From Actinokineospora globicatena (GTDB taxonomy: Bacteria > Actinomycetota > Actinomycetes > Mycobacteriales > Pseudonocardiaceae): a DNA stretch of 64,000 nucleotides. Every line of letters begins with the position of its first letter. Position 1 is the stretch's first letter. Position numbers and translations under genes: made by a program. Under the pieces are notes generated by a model, which saw only the letters and a list, made by a program, of their open reading frames with translations, did not search any database and was not told where the DNA came from. Below are positions 53,901-61,646 of the stretch, in pieces. Location of the stretch: positions 558,001 through 622,000 of the forward strand of contig NZ_JAMTCR010000004.1 of the NCBI RefSeq assembly GCF_024171945.1, in the 5' to 3' direction.

Positions 53901-56870
53901 ACCTACGAGTACGAGAGGGCTAACCCTCCCGGCGCGCAGGCAGGCCTGTCCATCGACGAGATGTGGTCAGCCGTGACCACGCTGGCGTTGCGGGTCTGGG
54001 AGTCCGACGACGTGCTGCTGCGGCTCGACGATGTCGCGGAGGTCGCCCAGGCGCTGGCGGAGCTCGTCGACGCCCCGATGTCGGCCCAGCAGGCCACGCA
54101 CGCGGTCGGCGCGGGCAGCCTCCTGGTGCGCACCGAGGAAGGGCTCTTCGGCTTCATCCACAGCTCGGTGGCCGAGTTCCTGCTGGCCAAGGAGATCGCC
54201 AGGCACTTCGCCGCCGGTGACGACACGCCCGCGCTGCTGGGCCGCCGCAAGCTCTCGGAGCTGACCGTCGAGTTCCTCTGCGACCTCGCCGACACCAGGC
54301 AGCTGCTGCTGTGGGTCGCCCGACCGGCCAGGGACGCGGTGGTCGACGCCAACGCGCTCATGGTCAGCAAGCAGATCAGCGGTCCGGCCAAGACCGACAT
54401 GCGCGGCGCCGTGCTGCGCGGCGAGGACCTGTCCTGGCGCGACCTGTCCGGCGTCGACCTGTCCGACGCCGACCTGTCCGACACCCTGCTCATCGGCACC
54501 AAGCTCTCCCGCGCCACCCTGCGCGGCGCCCGGCTGCGCCGGGCCAGGCTCGACCGGGCCCTGCTGCGCGACGCGAACTTGACCGGTGCGGACCTCGACG
54601 GCGCCCGCCTCCTCGAGACCGACCTGCGCGGCGCGGTGATCACCGGCAGCAGCTGGGCCAGGGCCGCGCTGATCAACGTCCAGGCCGACCAGGACCTGTG
54701 GGACGCGCCCGCGCTGCGGGCCGCCGCGATCGTGCCCGGGCAGCCGGTGCTGACCGGTCTGCGCCCGGCCGGTGTCGGGGTCCAGTTCGGCTTCGAGGAC
54801 GGCAGGTTGCCCAACCCGCTGTCCTACAGCCCCGACGGGTCGCTGCTCGCGGTCGGCGGCGGTGACGGCGGTGTGCTGCTGTGCGACACCGACCGGGGCC
54901 TGCCGCTGCGCATCCTCGACGGGCACCTGGACCGGGTCTACGCGGTCGACTTCGGGCCGCCCGACAGCGCGCTGGTCACCGCGTCCGCTGATGGCACGGT
55001 GCGGTTCTGGGACCCGGCGACCGGGGAACCGACGAAGGTCATCGCCGACGGGGACGGGCACACCGCGCCGATCTGGCCGCTGCGGATCTCCCCGGACGGC
55101 ACCCTGGTCGCCTACGGGGACAGCGCGGGCACGGTCGTGGTGCGCACGATCCCCGGCGGCGACGTGGCGCACCGGCTCACCGGGCACGTCGAACGGGTGT
55201 GGGCGCTGGCCTTCCACCCGAGCGCCCCGCTGCTGGCGACCGCCGACGAGTCCGGCGCGGTGCGGGTCTGGGACCTGACCACGGGCGCCGAGCGGCACCG
55301 GTTGCTCAGCCTCGGGTCGGCGGTCTACACGCTGTGCTTCAACGCCGACGGGCGGTTGCTCGCGGCCGCCGGGCAGCACGGGTACCTGCGCCTGTGGGAC
55401 GTCGAGACCGGCGCCGAGACGCACACCCTCGGCGGGCACGTCGAGCACGTCTACTCCGTCGTGTTCCACCCCGACCAGGACGTGCTGGCCAGCGGCGACA
55501 CAGCGGGCCAGGTCCGGTTGTGGACCATCCCGCCGCGCGGGCGGGCCACCGGGGCGGCGCTGCAGCACCGGCACGCCACCGCCGTCTACCACCTGGCATT
55601 CAGCCCCGACGGCCGCACATTGGCCAGCGGGGACAGCGACGGCACGCTGAGGGTCTGGGAGACCGCGTCCGGGCGGGAGACCCACGAGGTGCTCGCCCAC
55701 CGCGGCGCGGTGTGGCCGCTGGCGTTCCGGGCCGACTCCGCGCAGCTGGCCACCAGCGGCCGCGACGGCGCCGTCCGGCTGTGGGACCCGGACTCCGGCA
55801 GGCAGCGCTACGAGCTGCACGGCCACGGCCGCCGGGTCCTGCAGGTCGGCTTCAACCGCGACGGCGACCTGCTGGCCGCGGCGGGCAACGACGGCGTCGT
55901 GCGCGTCTGGGACCCGACCACCGGCAGGCAGCTCAAGGTGCTCACCGGCCCGGACGACCAGCTCACCGGCGCGGTGTTCAACCCGGTCAAGCCGGTGCTG
56001 GCCACCGCGAGCAACGACGGCGGCGTGCACCTGTGGCACCTGGGCACCTGGCGCGCCGACCAGGAGCTCGACGTGGAGACCGAGTACGTGTGGGCCAGCG
56101 CGTTCGCCCCGGACGGGGAGGTGCTGGCCACCGCCAACGACGACGACACCGTGCGGCTGTGGTGGCAGGCCACCGGCCGCGAGGTGCTGGTGCTGCACGA
56201 GCACCGCGGCCGGGTGCGCTCGATCGTCTTCAGCCCGGACGGGTCGCTGGTGGCCACCGGCTGCGACGACGCCAAGGTCCGGCTCTTCGACCGGGAGACC
56301 GGCGCCTGCCTGGCCACCCTCGACGGCCACGCCGACCGGGTCTACGACGTGCGGTTCAGCGCCGACGGGCAGGTGCTGGCCAGCATCAGCAACGACGGCA
56401 CCGCGGTCCTGTGGCGGGTCGCCGACCACAGCAGGTCGCTGGTGGTGCGGGCCCAGCGCGGGCGGTTGTGGTCCGGCGCGTTCAGCCCCGACGGCCGGGT
56501 GCTCGCCGTCGCCGGGGACGACGCGGTGGTCTACCTGTGGGACACCGCGACCGGCGCCGAACTGGCCAGGATGGCGGGCCACACCCGCCGCGTGCTGTCG
56601 CTGGCGTTCAGCCCCGACGGGCGGACCCTGGCCAGCGGGTCGGCCGACGGCACGACCCGGCTCTGGGACGTCGAGCGGCAGGCGCTGCGGCTGACCATGA
56701 TCGGGTTGCCCGAGGCGTGGGCGGCGGTAACCCCGGACGGCCGGTACAAGGTGGACGGTGCCCCCGGCGGCGAGTTCTGGCACGCGGTGGGGCTGTGCCG
56801 GTTCGAGGTCGGCGAGCTGGACGCGGCGCTGCGGGAGGTGCACGCCGTGCCGTTGACGGAGCCGTTCTGA
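50952..56870 (+). CDS. NLR-like protein: HTH-TIR-(pseudo)phosphoesterase-NACHT-pentapeptide-WD40
   Basis: 1972 residues in one open frame. Order: XRE-like HTH (about 8-72); TIR domain (about 95-228: DFFVSYSLLDDAW, with Glu167 in GKLEW at the NADase catalytic position); degenerate calcineurin-like region (about 281-550); a linker with a small alpha/beta domain (about 592-730); NACHT NTPase (Walker A GDFGRGKT 768-775, Walker B VLLFDGFDELA about 839-849); helical region; pentapeptide repeats (about 1149-1230, D-L-S/R-x-A/V pattern); 15 WD40-type repeats (about 1290-1945), enough for two propellers. The GTG at 50952 follows GGGGAGG. Layout is that of a STAND/NLR immune receptor: WD40 sensing, NACHT oligomerisation and TIR NAD+ cleavage are inferred from the families. 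Confidence 0.88.
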   Translation: MSRAEPGFGARLAQARRRRGFSTGELAAECARLGSDALDAAAIAAIESGARGVTTAEVSLLALALGMAVAELVPTPLPGPRPPVRGPRPPRSGPVDFFVSYSLLDDAWATWIAHELESAGYSVMIQAWDFVPGTHFLDFIDRGIRESSAVIAVLSSNYLASQYGKLEWMAAYQAAHDRPDSNLLVPVRIQNIFPEGLLGQVTFVDMVGIEEPELARARLLDRLEHALTGRAKPGDNPRFPGKALPTVAVVEETIPNPRGEHTSESAEFPPTAKPTSNPRHELGVLHLPGPRFGRDPGSPVDRLAALDAGLARLTESGLPTPELVVISGSLTDSGSREQFDQVRSFLTGLRSLLGIDAGRLVVVPGGGDITAAACEAYFAHCRAESLNPEPPYFSKWLHYERLHRELYPGGNGPGTVFDANQPWSLIEIADLRVVVAAFNSTLPHTHLTLDEPGKLGEGQLEWFANALSPYVDAGYLRLGVVGHTPGAAGGAGLADADALDAALGTRLNLLLSGDTSGTGKVAPQAGGIPPASAPRLLHLTRDGVETWSLVGGPRRTGGVARPWHAAARTFTPPAGPRVRQTEVRQAEEERSEHPVDQLLRRITEVLEVRHPGAAVRRLPGRPPVLRVSYPDGDLVPQFLIAAHVGEPTAQDVAALATVRRRNAEDLTSELVYLGPNPGVTLRAAATRDGIRLRSFLEFQGLLDLREYVAAQTDRLRQDRVYPPELYVPQRFREIEVAPGTVPDVREDVVGELVDLLSADEGRFVLLLGDFGRGKTFAMRTLAMRLPTELPGVSPVLIELHALDKAHSVDGLVAAHLANNGESRIDLRAFRYLLRQGRIVLLFDGFDELASRVSYDRAADHLTTLLAAAEDRAKIIVTSRTQHFQNEAQVSTALRDRLGVLTQRRILLLEDFTRTQIDDYMVNAYGTERGVARERLEVINRVDELGGLARNPRMLSFVVGLDTDRLEAVDSAASLYEEILTAWLTYEYERANPPGAQAGLSIDEMWSAVTTLALRVWESDDVLLRLDDVAEVAQALAELVDAPMSAQQATHAVGAGSLLVRTEEGLFGFIHSSVAEFLLAKEIARHFAAGDDTPALLGRRKLSELTVEFLCDLADTRQLLLWVARPARDAVVDANALMVSKQISGPAKTDMRGAVLRGEDLSWRDLSGVDLSDADLSDTLLIGTKLSRATLRGARLRRARLDRALLRDANLTGADLDGARLLETDLRGAVITGSSWARAALINVQADQDLWDAPALRAAAIVPGQPVLTGLRPAGVGVQFGFEDGRLPNPLSYSPDGSLLAVGGGDGGVLLCDTDRGLPLRILDGHLDRVYAVDFGPPDSALVTASADGTVRFWDPATGEPTKVIADGDGHTAPIWPLRISPDGTLVAYGDSAGTVVVRTIPGGDVAHRLTGHVERVWALAFHPSAPLLATADESGAVRVWDLTTGAERHRLLSLGSAVYTLCFNADGRLLAAAGQHGYLRLWDVETGAETHTLGGHVEHVYSVVFHPDQDVLASGDTAGQVRLWTIPPRGRATGAALQHRHATAVYHLAFSPDGRTLASGDSDGTLRVWETASGRETHEVLAHRGAVWPLAFRADSAQLATSGRDGAVRLWDPDSGRQRYELHGHGRRVLQVGFNRDGDLLAAAGNDGVVRVWDPTTGRQLKVLTGPDDQLTGAVFNPVKPVLATASNDGGVHLWHLGTWRADQELDVETEYVWASAFAPDGEVLATANDDDTVRLWWQATGREVLVLHEHRGRVRSIVFSPDGSLVATGCDDAKVRLFDRETGACLATLDGHADRVYDVRFSADGQVLASISNDGTAVLWRVADHSRSLVVRAQRGRLWSGAFSPDGRVLAVAGDDAVVYLWDTATGAELARMAGHTRRVLSLAFSPDGRTLASGSADGTTRLWDVERQALRLTMIGLPEAWAAVTPDGRYKVDGAPGGEFWHAVGLCRFEVGELDAALREVHAVPLTEPF

Positions 56871-56884
56871 ACGGGCGGGCCCGG

Positions 56885-57583
56885 TCAGGGCTTGCGGGCC
56901 GCGACCACGAGCGAGCCGCCGAGGGTCGGCCAGCGGCGGGCGGCCCAGGTGGAGCGGAACTCGCGGCGCCGGGTCCGCCAGACGACCTGGTTCGAGCGCG
57001 GGGCCGACGGGGTGAACCCGGCCTGGCGCAGACCGGTGGCCAGCAGCGGGTAGGTGAACGGGCGGATGTGCAGGTGCAGGTACTCGTGGAACGGGTCGAC
57101 CTGCCGCGGCGCGTGGCCGCGCAGGAAGCGCAGCCGGTCCTGCAGCGGCGCCAGGTTGGGCGTGGTGAGCACCAGGACGCCGCCCGGCCGCAGCACCCGG
57201 TGGCACTCGCGCAGCAGCAGGGCCGGGTCGTAGACGTGCTCGATGATCTCCCCGGCCAGCACCCCGTCGAGCGATCCGGAGCGGAACGGCAGGACCTCGC
57301 CGACGTCGAGCCGCACGGCGGGGCAGCCCGCGGCCCGGCAGGCGTCGTGGACCACGTCGCAGGCGATCGGGCGCAGGCCGCGACCGGCGATCAGGGCCGC
57401 GACCTCACCACCACCCGCGCCCAGGTCGGCGGAGAGGGAACCGGGGGGCAGGTGCTCGGCGAGCAGGTCGAGCGCGTGGTCGAGGCGCAGCCGGTGGTAC
57501 GGGTCGCGCAGGTAGCCCGCGACCTCGTCACCGGAGTAGCCCCGCTGGTTGGCCGCCGTTGCCCTCGACTGCGCTCGCCGCAC
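56885..57583 (-). CDS. class I SAM-dependent methyltransferase
   Basis: 232 residues. LSADLGAGGGEVAALIAG (motif I), RLDVGEVLPFRSGSLDGVL, GEIIEHVYDPALLLREC and HRVLRPGGVLVLTTPN fit the UbiE/type-11 group. Substrate unknown. GTG start at 57583 with a weak ribosome-binding site. It is convergent with the NLR-like gene (14 bp gap) and divergent from the HAD gene, whose start is only 32 bp away. Confidence 0.88.
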   Translation of the reverse strand: MRRAQSRATAANQRGYSGDEVAGYLRDPYHRLRLDHALDLLAEHLPPGSLSADLGAGGGEVAALIAGRGLRPIACDVVHDACRAAGCPAVRLDVGEVLPFRSGSLDGVLAGEIIEHVYDPALLLRECHRVLRPGGVLVLTTPNLAPLQDRLRFLRGHAPRQVDPFHEYLHLHIRPFTYPLLATGLRQAGFTPSAPRSNQVVWRTRRREFRSTWAARRWPTLGGSLVVAARKP

Positions 57584-57615
57584 CCGGCCATGATCGCAGA
57601 CCTGGAGGCACGCGC

Positions 57616-58278
57616 GTGCGGGTGAACCACATCGTCTGGGACTGGAACGGGACCCTGTTCGACGACGGCGACGCCCTGGTGCGGGCCACCATCGCCGCCT
57701 TCGCGCGCGCCGGGCTGCCCGAGGTGACCGTGACCGGCTACCAGGAGCACTTCACCCGGCCCATCACGGACTTCTACGACCGCCTGGCAGGCAAGGCCCT
57801 CTCACCGCAAGAGCAGGCCGACCTCAACGACCACTTCCAGTTCTCTTACGCCGACCTGATGGGCCGAGCCGCCCTGCACTCACAGACCGTGGCAGCGCTA
57901 ACCGCGTGGCGGGACGCCGGTGGGTCCCAGTCGCTGCTGTCGATGTACCCGCACGATCGGCTGGTTGACCTACCGCAGTTCCGCGTGATCGCCCACTTCT
58001 TCGACAGAGTGGACGGCATGCGTTCCGACGAACAGCACCGCAAGGAACCCCACCTGCGCAGGCACCTGGAGTCCGTGGGGGAGCGCGGTGTGCTCGTGGT
58101 GGGTGACAGCGTCGACGACGTCCACGCGGCCACGGCGTGCGGCGTCCCCTGCCTGCTCTACCACCCGTCCAACGGCGCGCTGGTGAGCCAGACGCGGGTC
58201 GACGGGCTGCGGGTGCCGGTCGTGCGGGAGCTGCCTGACGCGGTCCGCTGGGCGCTGGCGAGCCGTGATGACGGCTGA
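57616..58278 (+). CDS. HAD-family hydrolase (phosphoglycolate-phosphatase-like)
   Basis: 220 residues. Motif I WDWNGTLFDDG (Asp nucleophile in D-W-N-G-T), motif II SMYPHD, motif III Lys/Arg in RKEPHL and motif IV VVGDSVDDVHAA are present. The GTG at 57616 follows GGAGG with 7-base spacing. Its stop overlaps the start of a membrane-protein gene by about 11 bp, so the two are co-translated; the substrate may be linked to that partner. Confidence 0.85.
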   Translation: MRVNHIVWDWNGTLFDDGDALVRATIAAFARAGLPEVTVTGYQEHFTRPITDFYDRLAGKALSPQEQADLNDHFQFSYADLMGRAALHSQTVAALTAWRDAGGSQSLLSMYPHDRLVDLPQFRVIAHFFDRVDGMRSDEQHRKEPHLRRHLESVGERGVLVVGDSVDDVHAATACGVPCLLYHPSNGALVSQTRVDGLRVPVVRELPDAVRWALASRDDG

Positions 58279-59302
58279 CCGGCGGTCCGCCCGGTCGCTG
58301 CGCCGGACCCTGCTGCGCTACTCGTTCGCCACGGCGTGCGCGGTCGCGCTGCTGATCAGCGTCATCCTGGTGATGCAGGACGACGACATGACCGCCGCCC
58401 AGATCTCCTCCTCGGTCGGCCTCAACCTGTTCGCCAGCGTGGTGTTCGCGCTGATGTTCGCCGCGCTGGCCAACTGGGTGCAGGACCGGCACACCCAGGA
58501 CACCATCGCCGAGAGCCTGGAGGAGTTCGCCGGGCGGGTCACCGCCGACCTGGCCCGCACGAACCGGATGTTCCTGCCCGCCAAGCACTACGACGCGCTC
58601 AACCCCACCACCTCCTTCGGCGACGACTACAACCGCGACCTGACCGTGGACCTGGAGTCGACTGTCTTCTTCGCCTTCTACGGCCCCAGCGCCCGCTACG
58701 TCGCCGCCCGGCTGCTCGCCGCGCGCCACCACCCGCAGCAGATCCGGGTCGCCATGATCAACCCCGGCAACCGCCGCGCCATCAGCCGCCGCGCCGCCGA
58801 CCGGCTGTCGTGGCTGCGCTCCCGGGGCCAACCCATCGAGGCGATCGAGGCCGAGCTGGAGGACGAGCTGCTGATGAACCTCGTCTCCCTCTTCGACTGC
58901 CGCAAGATCTGCCCCGTCGAGGTGCTCTACAACGACGACACCGCCGTCTACCGCTACGCCATGGTCGACCAGTCGGTCTACGTCTCCTGGTACCACAGCC
59001 CGGCTTCCGCCCGGATGGAACTGCCCGAGTCCTACCGCTTCGCCAAGGACTCCTTCCTCTACTCCACCCTGCGCATGGACCTCATGCGCAAGTTCGAGAT
59101 CTCCGACCACAAGGTCCTCTTCGACGCCTCCCACACCGACACCGTCCTCATCGACCACCTCACATCCCTCACCGGCCGCGACATCACCCCCGCCGACCTC
59201 GTCCGCTGGCGCGCCGCCCAAGTCCAGGACAGCGCGTCCTTCCGCTCATACCTCACCTCCATGCGCGACAGTCTCGACCCTCCGACCCCTAACGCGGATT
59301 AA
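58268..59302 (+). CDS. two-TM conserved membrane protein of unknown function
   Basis: 344 residues. Two hydrophobic helices near the N-terminus (about 19-37 and 49-68), then a coil (TIAESLEEFAGRVTADL) and a 250-residue soluble domain with FFAFYGPSARYVAARLL, IRVAMINPGNRRAI, VEVLYNDDTAVYRYAMVD and SVYVSWYH. The second domain has the look of an alpha/beta enzyme or PLD-like core but lacks HKD motifs. I do not recognise it. Start is the ATG at 58268 (or GTG 58265), overlapping the HAD gene. Confidence 0.7.
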   Translation: MTADRRSARSLRRTLLRYSFATACAVALLISVILVMQDDDMTAAQISSSVGLNLFASVVFALMFAALANWVQDRHTQDTIAESLEEFAGRVTADLARTNRMFLPAKHYDALNPTTSFGDDYNRDLTVDLESTVFFAFYGPSARYVAARLLAARHHPQQIRVAMINPGNRRAISRRAADRLSWLRSRGQPIEAIEAELEDELLMNLVSLFDCRKICPVEVLYNDDTAVYRYAMVDQSVYVSWYHSPASARMELPESYRFAKDSFLYSTLRMDLMRKFEISDHKVLFDASHTDTVLIDHLTSLTGRDITPADLVRWRAAQVQDSASFRSYLTSMRDSLDPPTPNAD

Positions 59303-59363
59303 GTTGTCCACAGGCTCCCTCGCGGCGGGTTGACCCAGGACCACGACGGCGGATGTATCGCGG

Positions 59364-60104
59364 GTGTATGCGAAAACGCGTATGTCGGGGCAACGGGGTG
59401 TCGGGTTCACTGTGGAGGTGAAGGTCAGCTCATCGACGCGGGTGCGAGTGGTTGTCGGCCTAGGGGTCCTCGCTCTGGCGGGTCTTGTGTACGTCGTGCG
59501 CGGGCCGTTGTTCATGGCGGCGCCGATGTGCCTCGCCGGGCGGTGGAACGGGTGTCTCAGCACCGAGAACGGCGTCGTGCTGATGACGTTCGCCGGGATA
59601 CCGGTGGCCGTGCTGGTCGCGTGGGTCTTGGCGCGGCGTCGGCGGCCCGCCGCTTGGCGGATGTCACTGGCCGAGGTGGGCATGGTCTACGGGACGATCC
59701 CGTGGGTGTGGATGACGTTGATGCCGGGGTCCGGTGCGGGCGTCGTCCCCGGCAGGGTGAGCCTCGTGCCGCTGCGGGACCTGGTCACGATGGGGCCGCT
59801 CGGCATCGGCGGCAACCTGCTCGTGTTCGCCGCCCTGGGGTTCTTCGCGCCGATCCGGTTCGCGGCCATGGCGTCCGTGCCCCGCGTGCTGGCGCTCGGG
59901 GCGGTGTGCTCGGTCCTGGTCGAGACCGCGCAGTACGCGTTCCAGCTCGACCGGGTGTCCTCAGTGGACGATGTGCTGCTCAACGCGGTCGGTGCGGCCT
60001 TGGCCGCCATGGCGTCGCGCCGGTGGTGGCGCGAGCCGACGCGGCCGCCGTGGAGACCGGAGCTGGTCCCCACGGCGGCGGGCGGTCACGGGGAGATCAG
60101 GTAG
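59364..60104 (+). CDS. VanZ-like membrane protein
   Basis: Up to 246 residues with four to five hydrophobic helices. RVSLVPLRDL, GNLLVFAALGFFAPIRF, LVETAQYAFQLDRVSSVDDVLLNAVGAA are the VanZ signature (the conserved Q, R and DD-x-x-x-N-x-x-G). VanZ relatives affect teicoplanin resistance or act as membrane proteins of unclear role. The start is uncertain: GTG 59364, ATG 59382 and GTGs near 59412-59418 are all in frame. The 3' end overlaps the convergent hydrolase by 19 bp. Confidence 0.82.
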   Translation: MYAKTRMSGQRGVGFTVEVKVSSSTRVRVVVGLGVLALAGLVYVVRGPLFMAAPMCLAGRWNGCLSTENGVVLMTFAGIPVAVLVAWVLARRRRPAAWRMSLAEVGMVYGTIPWVWMTLMPGSGAGVVPGRVSLVPLRDLVTMGPLGIGGNLLVFAALGFFAPIRFAAMASVPRVLALGAVCSVLVETAQYAFQLDRVSSVDDVLLNAVGAALAAMASRRWWREPTRPPWRPELVPTAAGGHGEIR

Positions 60105-61435
60105 TCGACCTCCTTCTGCTGGGTCGGCCCGTCGTTGAGGAAGCCGGTGTGGCCGACGCCGCTCCAGACGAGGTGGCGGGAGCAGGCGATCTGGCTCGCC
60201 ATGCCCGTACCCCAGACGAGCGGGGTCGCGGGGTCGTGCTCACCGCTGACGACGAGGATCGGCGGGGCGCCGCGGACCGGGGTCGGGCCCCACGGGTTCG
60301 CGGCCGGGATGGGCCAGCCCGCGCACCCCGCCTGGACGTCCCACGCCTCCACGTACCCGCGCGTCTTCGGAGCCAGCGCGCGGACGGCGGTCATCCGGCT
60401 GCGCAGGTCGCCGAAGGTGCGGATGTCGCTGGGGAAGTCGTGGCAGCCGATCACCCGGTACGCCGCCGAGCTCTCCTCGCCCGCGAAACCGGTCCGGTCC
60501 CGGATCGCCTCCGCCAGCTGCGGCCAGTACGACGGCAGGTTGAGCAGCGTGTACGCGCCGAACCCGACCTCGTCCGGGGTGGCGTCCTGCGCGCCGCCGT
60601 CCAGCAGCGCCCGGTACCGCGCCGCGACGTCCTGGCCGTGCAGCGCGCACGACGGTTCCGCGTCGCACCAGGCGACGAACCGGGTGAACACGTCCTCGGT
60701 GGACCGGGTCTCGTCGACCACCATCCGGCGGGTGCCGATCGTGTGGTCCACGGCGCCGTCGAGCACCATGGCGCGGACGCGGTCCGGGTAGAGCCCCGCG
60801 TAGGTCGCGCCGAGCAGCGACCCGTACGACAGCCCCAGCCAGTTGACCCGCGACTCGCCCAGCGCCTGCCGCAGGACGTCGATGTCGCGGGCCGCGCTGA
60901 CCGTGTCCACGTGGTCGATCAGCGGCCCGGTCGCGTCCCGGCAGCCCCGCGCCACCCGGCGGTTGTAGGCCACCAGCCGGTCGAACTCCGCGCCGGTGGC
61001 GGGGAACTGCGTCACCGACGGGCTGGTCGGCGGCACCGGGCAGGTGATCGCGGGCCTGCTGTCGCCGACGCCGCGCGGGTCGAAGCCGACGATGTCGAAC
61101 CGGGCGCGCAGGTCAGCCGGGAACACCTGCGCCGCGAACTCGCGCACGACCGGCGTGCCGGGACCCCCGGGGCCACCGGGGTTGAACAGCACGACCCCCA
61201 GCCGCCGGGCCTGGTCGGTCGCCCGCACCCGGCTCACCGCCACGGTGATCTTCTCGCCGCCCGGCCGCGCCCAGTCGAGCGGGACCTGGACCTCACCACA
61301 CTCCGCACCCGTCCCGCATGCCCTCCACTCGATCGGCCGTACCTGTGGTCTTCCCGTGGCCTGGGCCGTCCCCATCGGTAGCAGCGCGCCGACCGCCGCT
61401 AGGGGAATGACAAGGGCCATCCATTTCCTGTGCAT
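60086..61435 (-). CDS. secreted alpha/beta hydrolase (tripeptidyl-aminopeptidase type)
   Basis: 449 residues. Signal peptide with HRK start and cleavage near AQATG. Alpha/beta-hydrolase core: FNPGGPGGPG oxyanion loop, GLSYGSLLG (nucleophile Ser), GEHDPATP (Asp) and SGVGHTGF (His); six Cys residues suggest disulfides, and the C-terminal cap resembles SlpD/E tripeptidyl aminopeptidases of Streptomyces. Probably a secreted exopeptidase. Start ATG at 61435; upstream extension of the ORF is not protein-like. Confidence 0.92.
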   Translation of the reverse strand: MHRKWMALVIPLAAVGALLPMGTAQATGRPQVRPIEWRACGTGAECGEVQVPLDWARPGGEKITVAVSRVRATDQARRLGVVLFNPGGPGGPGTPVVREFAAQVFPADLRARFDIVGFDPRGVGDSRPAITCPVPPTSPSVTQFPATGAEFDRLVAYNRRVARGCRDATGPLIDHVDTVSAARDIDVLRQALGESRVNWLGLSYGSLLGATYAGLYPDRVRAMVLDGAVDHTIGTRRMVVDETRSTEDVFTRFVAWCDAEPSCALHGQDVAARYRALLDGGAQDATPDEVGFGAYTLLNLPSYWPQLAEAIRDRTGFAGEESSAAYRVIGCHDFPSDIRTFGDLRSRMTAVRALAPKTRGYVEAWDVQAGCAGWPIPAANPWGPTPVRGAPPILVVSGEHDPATPLVWGTGMASQIACSRHLVWSGVGHTGFLNDGPTQQKEVDYLISP

Positions 61436-61646
61436 GCGCCGATCTTGGGTTTGTGCCGTGTGACCAGGCGTCCGTCCACAGGATGAGCGAACCCTGATAC
61501 CGCGCACAGGGTGAGAACCGGGTCCGCTTCGGGTGCGGGAACGGTGTCGAACCGCACCCTTCGCGGCCCGAAAAGCCTTCAGGTCGGGGTGACTCTCGGT
61601 CGATGACAGGTCGGCAGGGACCCGATTAGGTGACTGGAGGACGGCG

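Noticed and set aside
53967-57206. A 1079-residue open frame antisense to the NLR-like gene.
   Set aside because: Composition (His/Pro/Gln/Arg/Gly-rich repeats) is that of a reverse-frame shadow of WD40 repeats.
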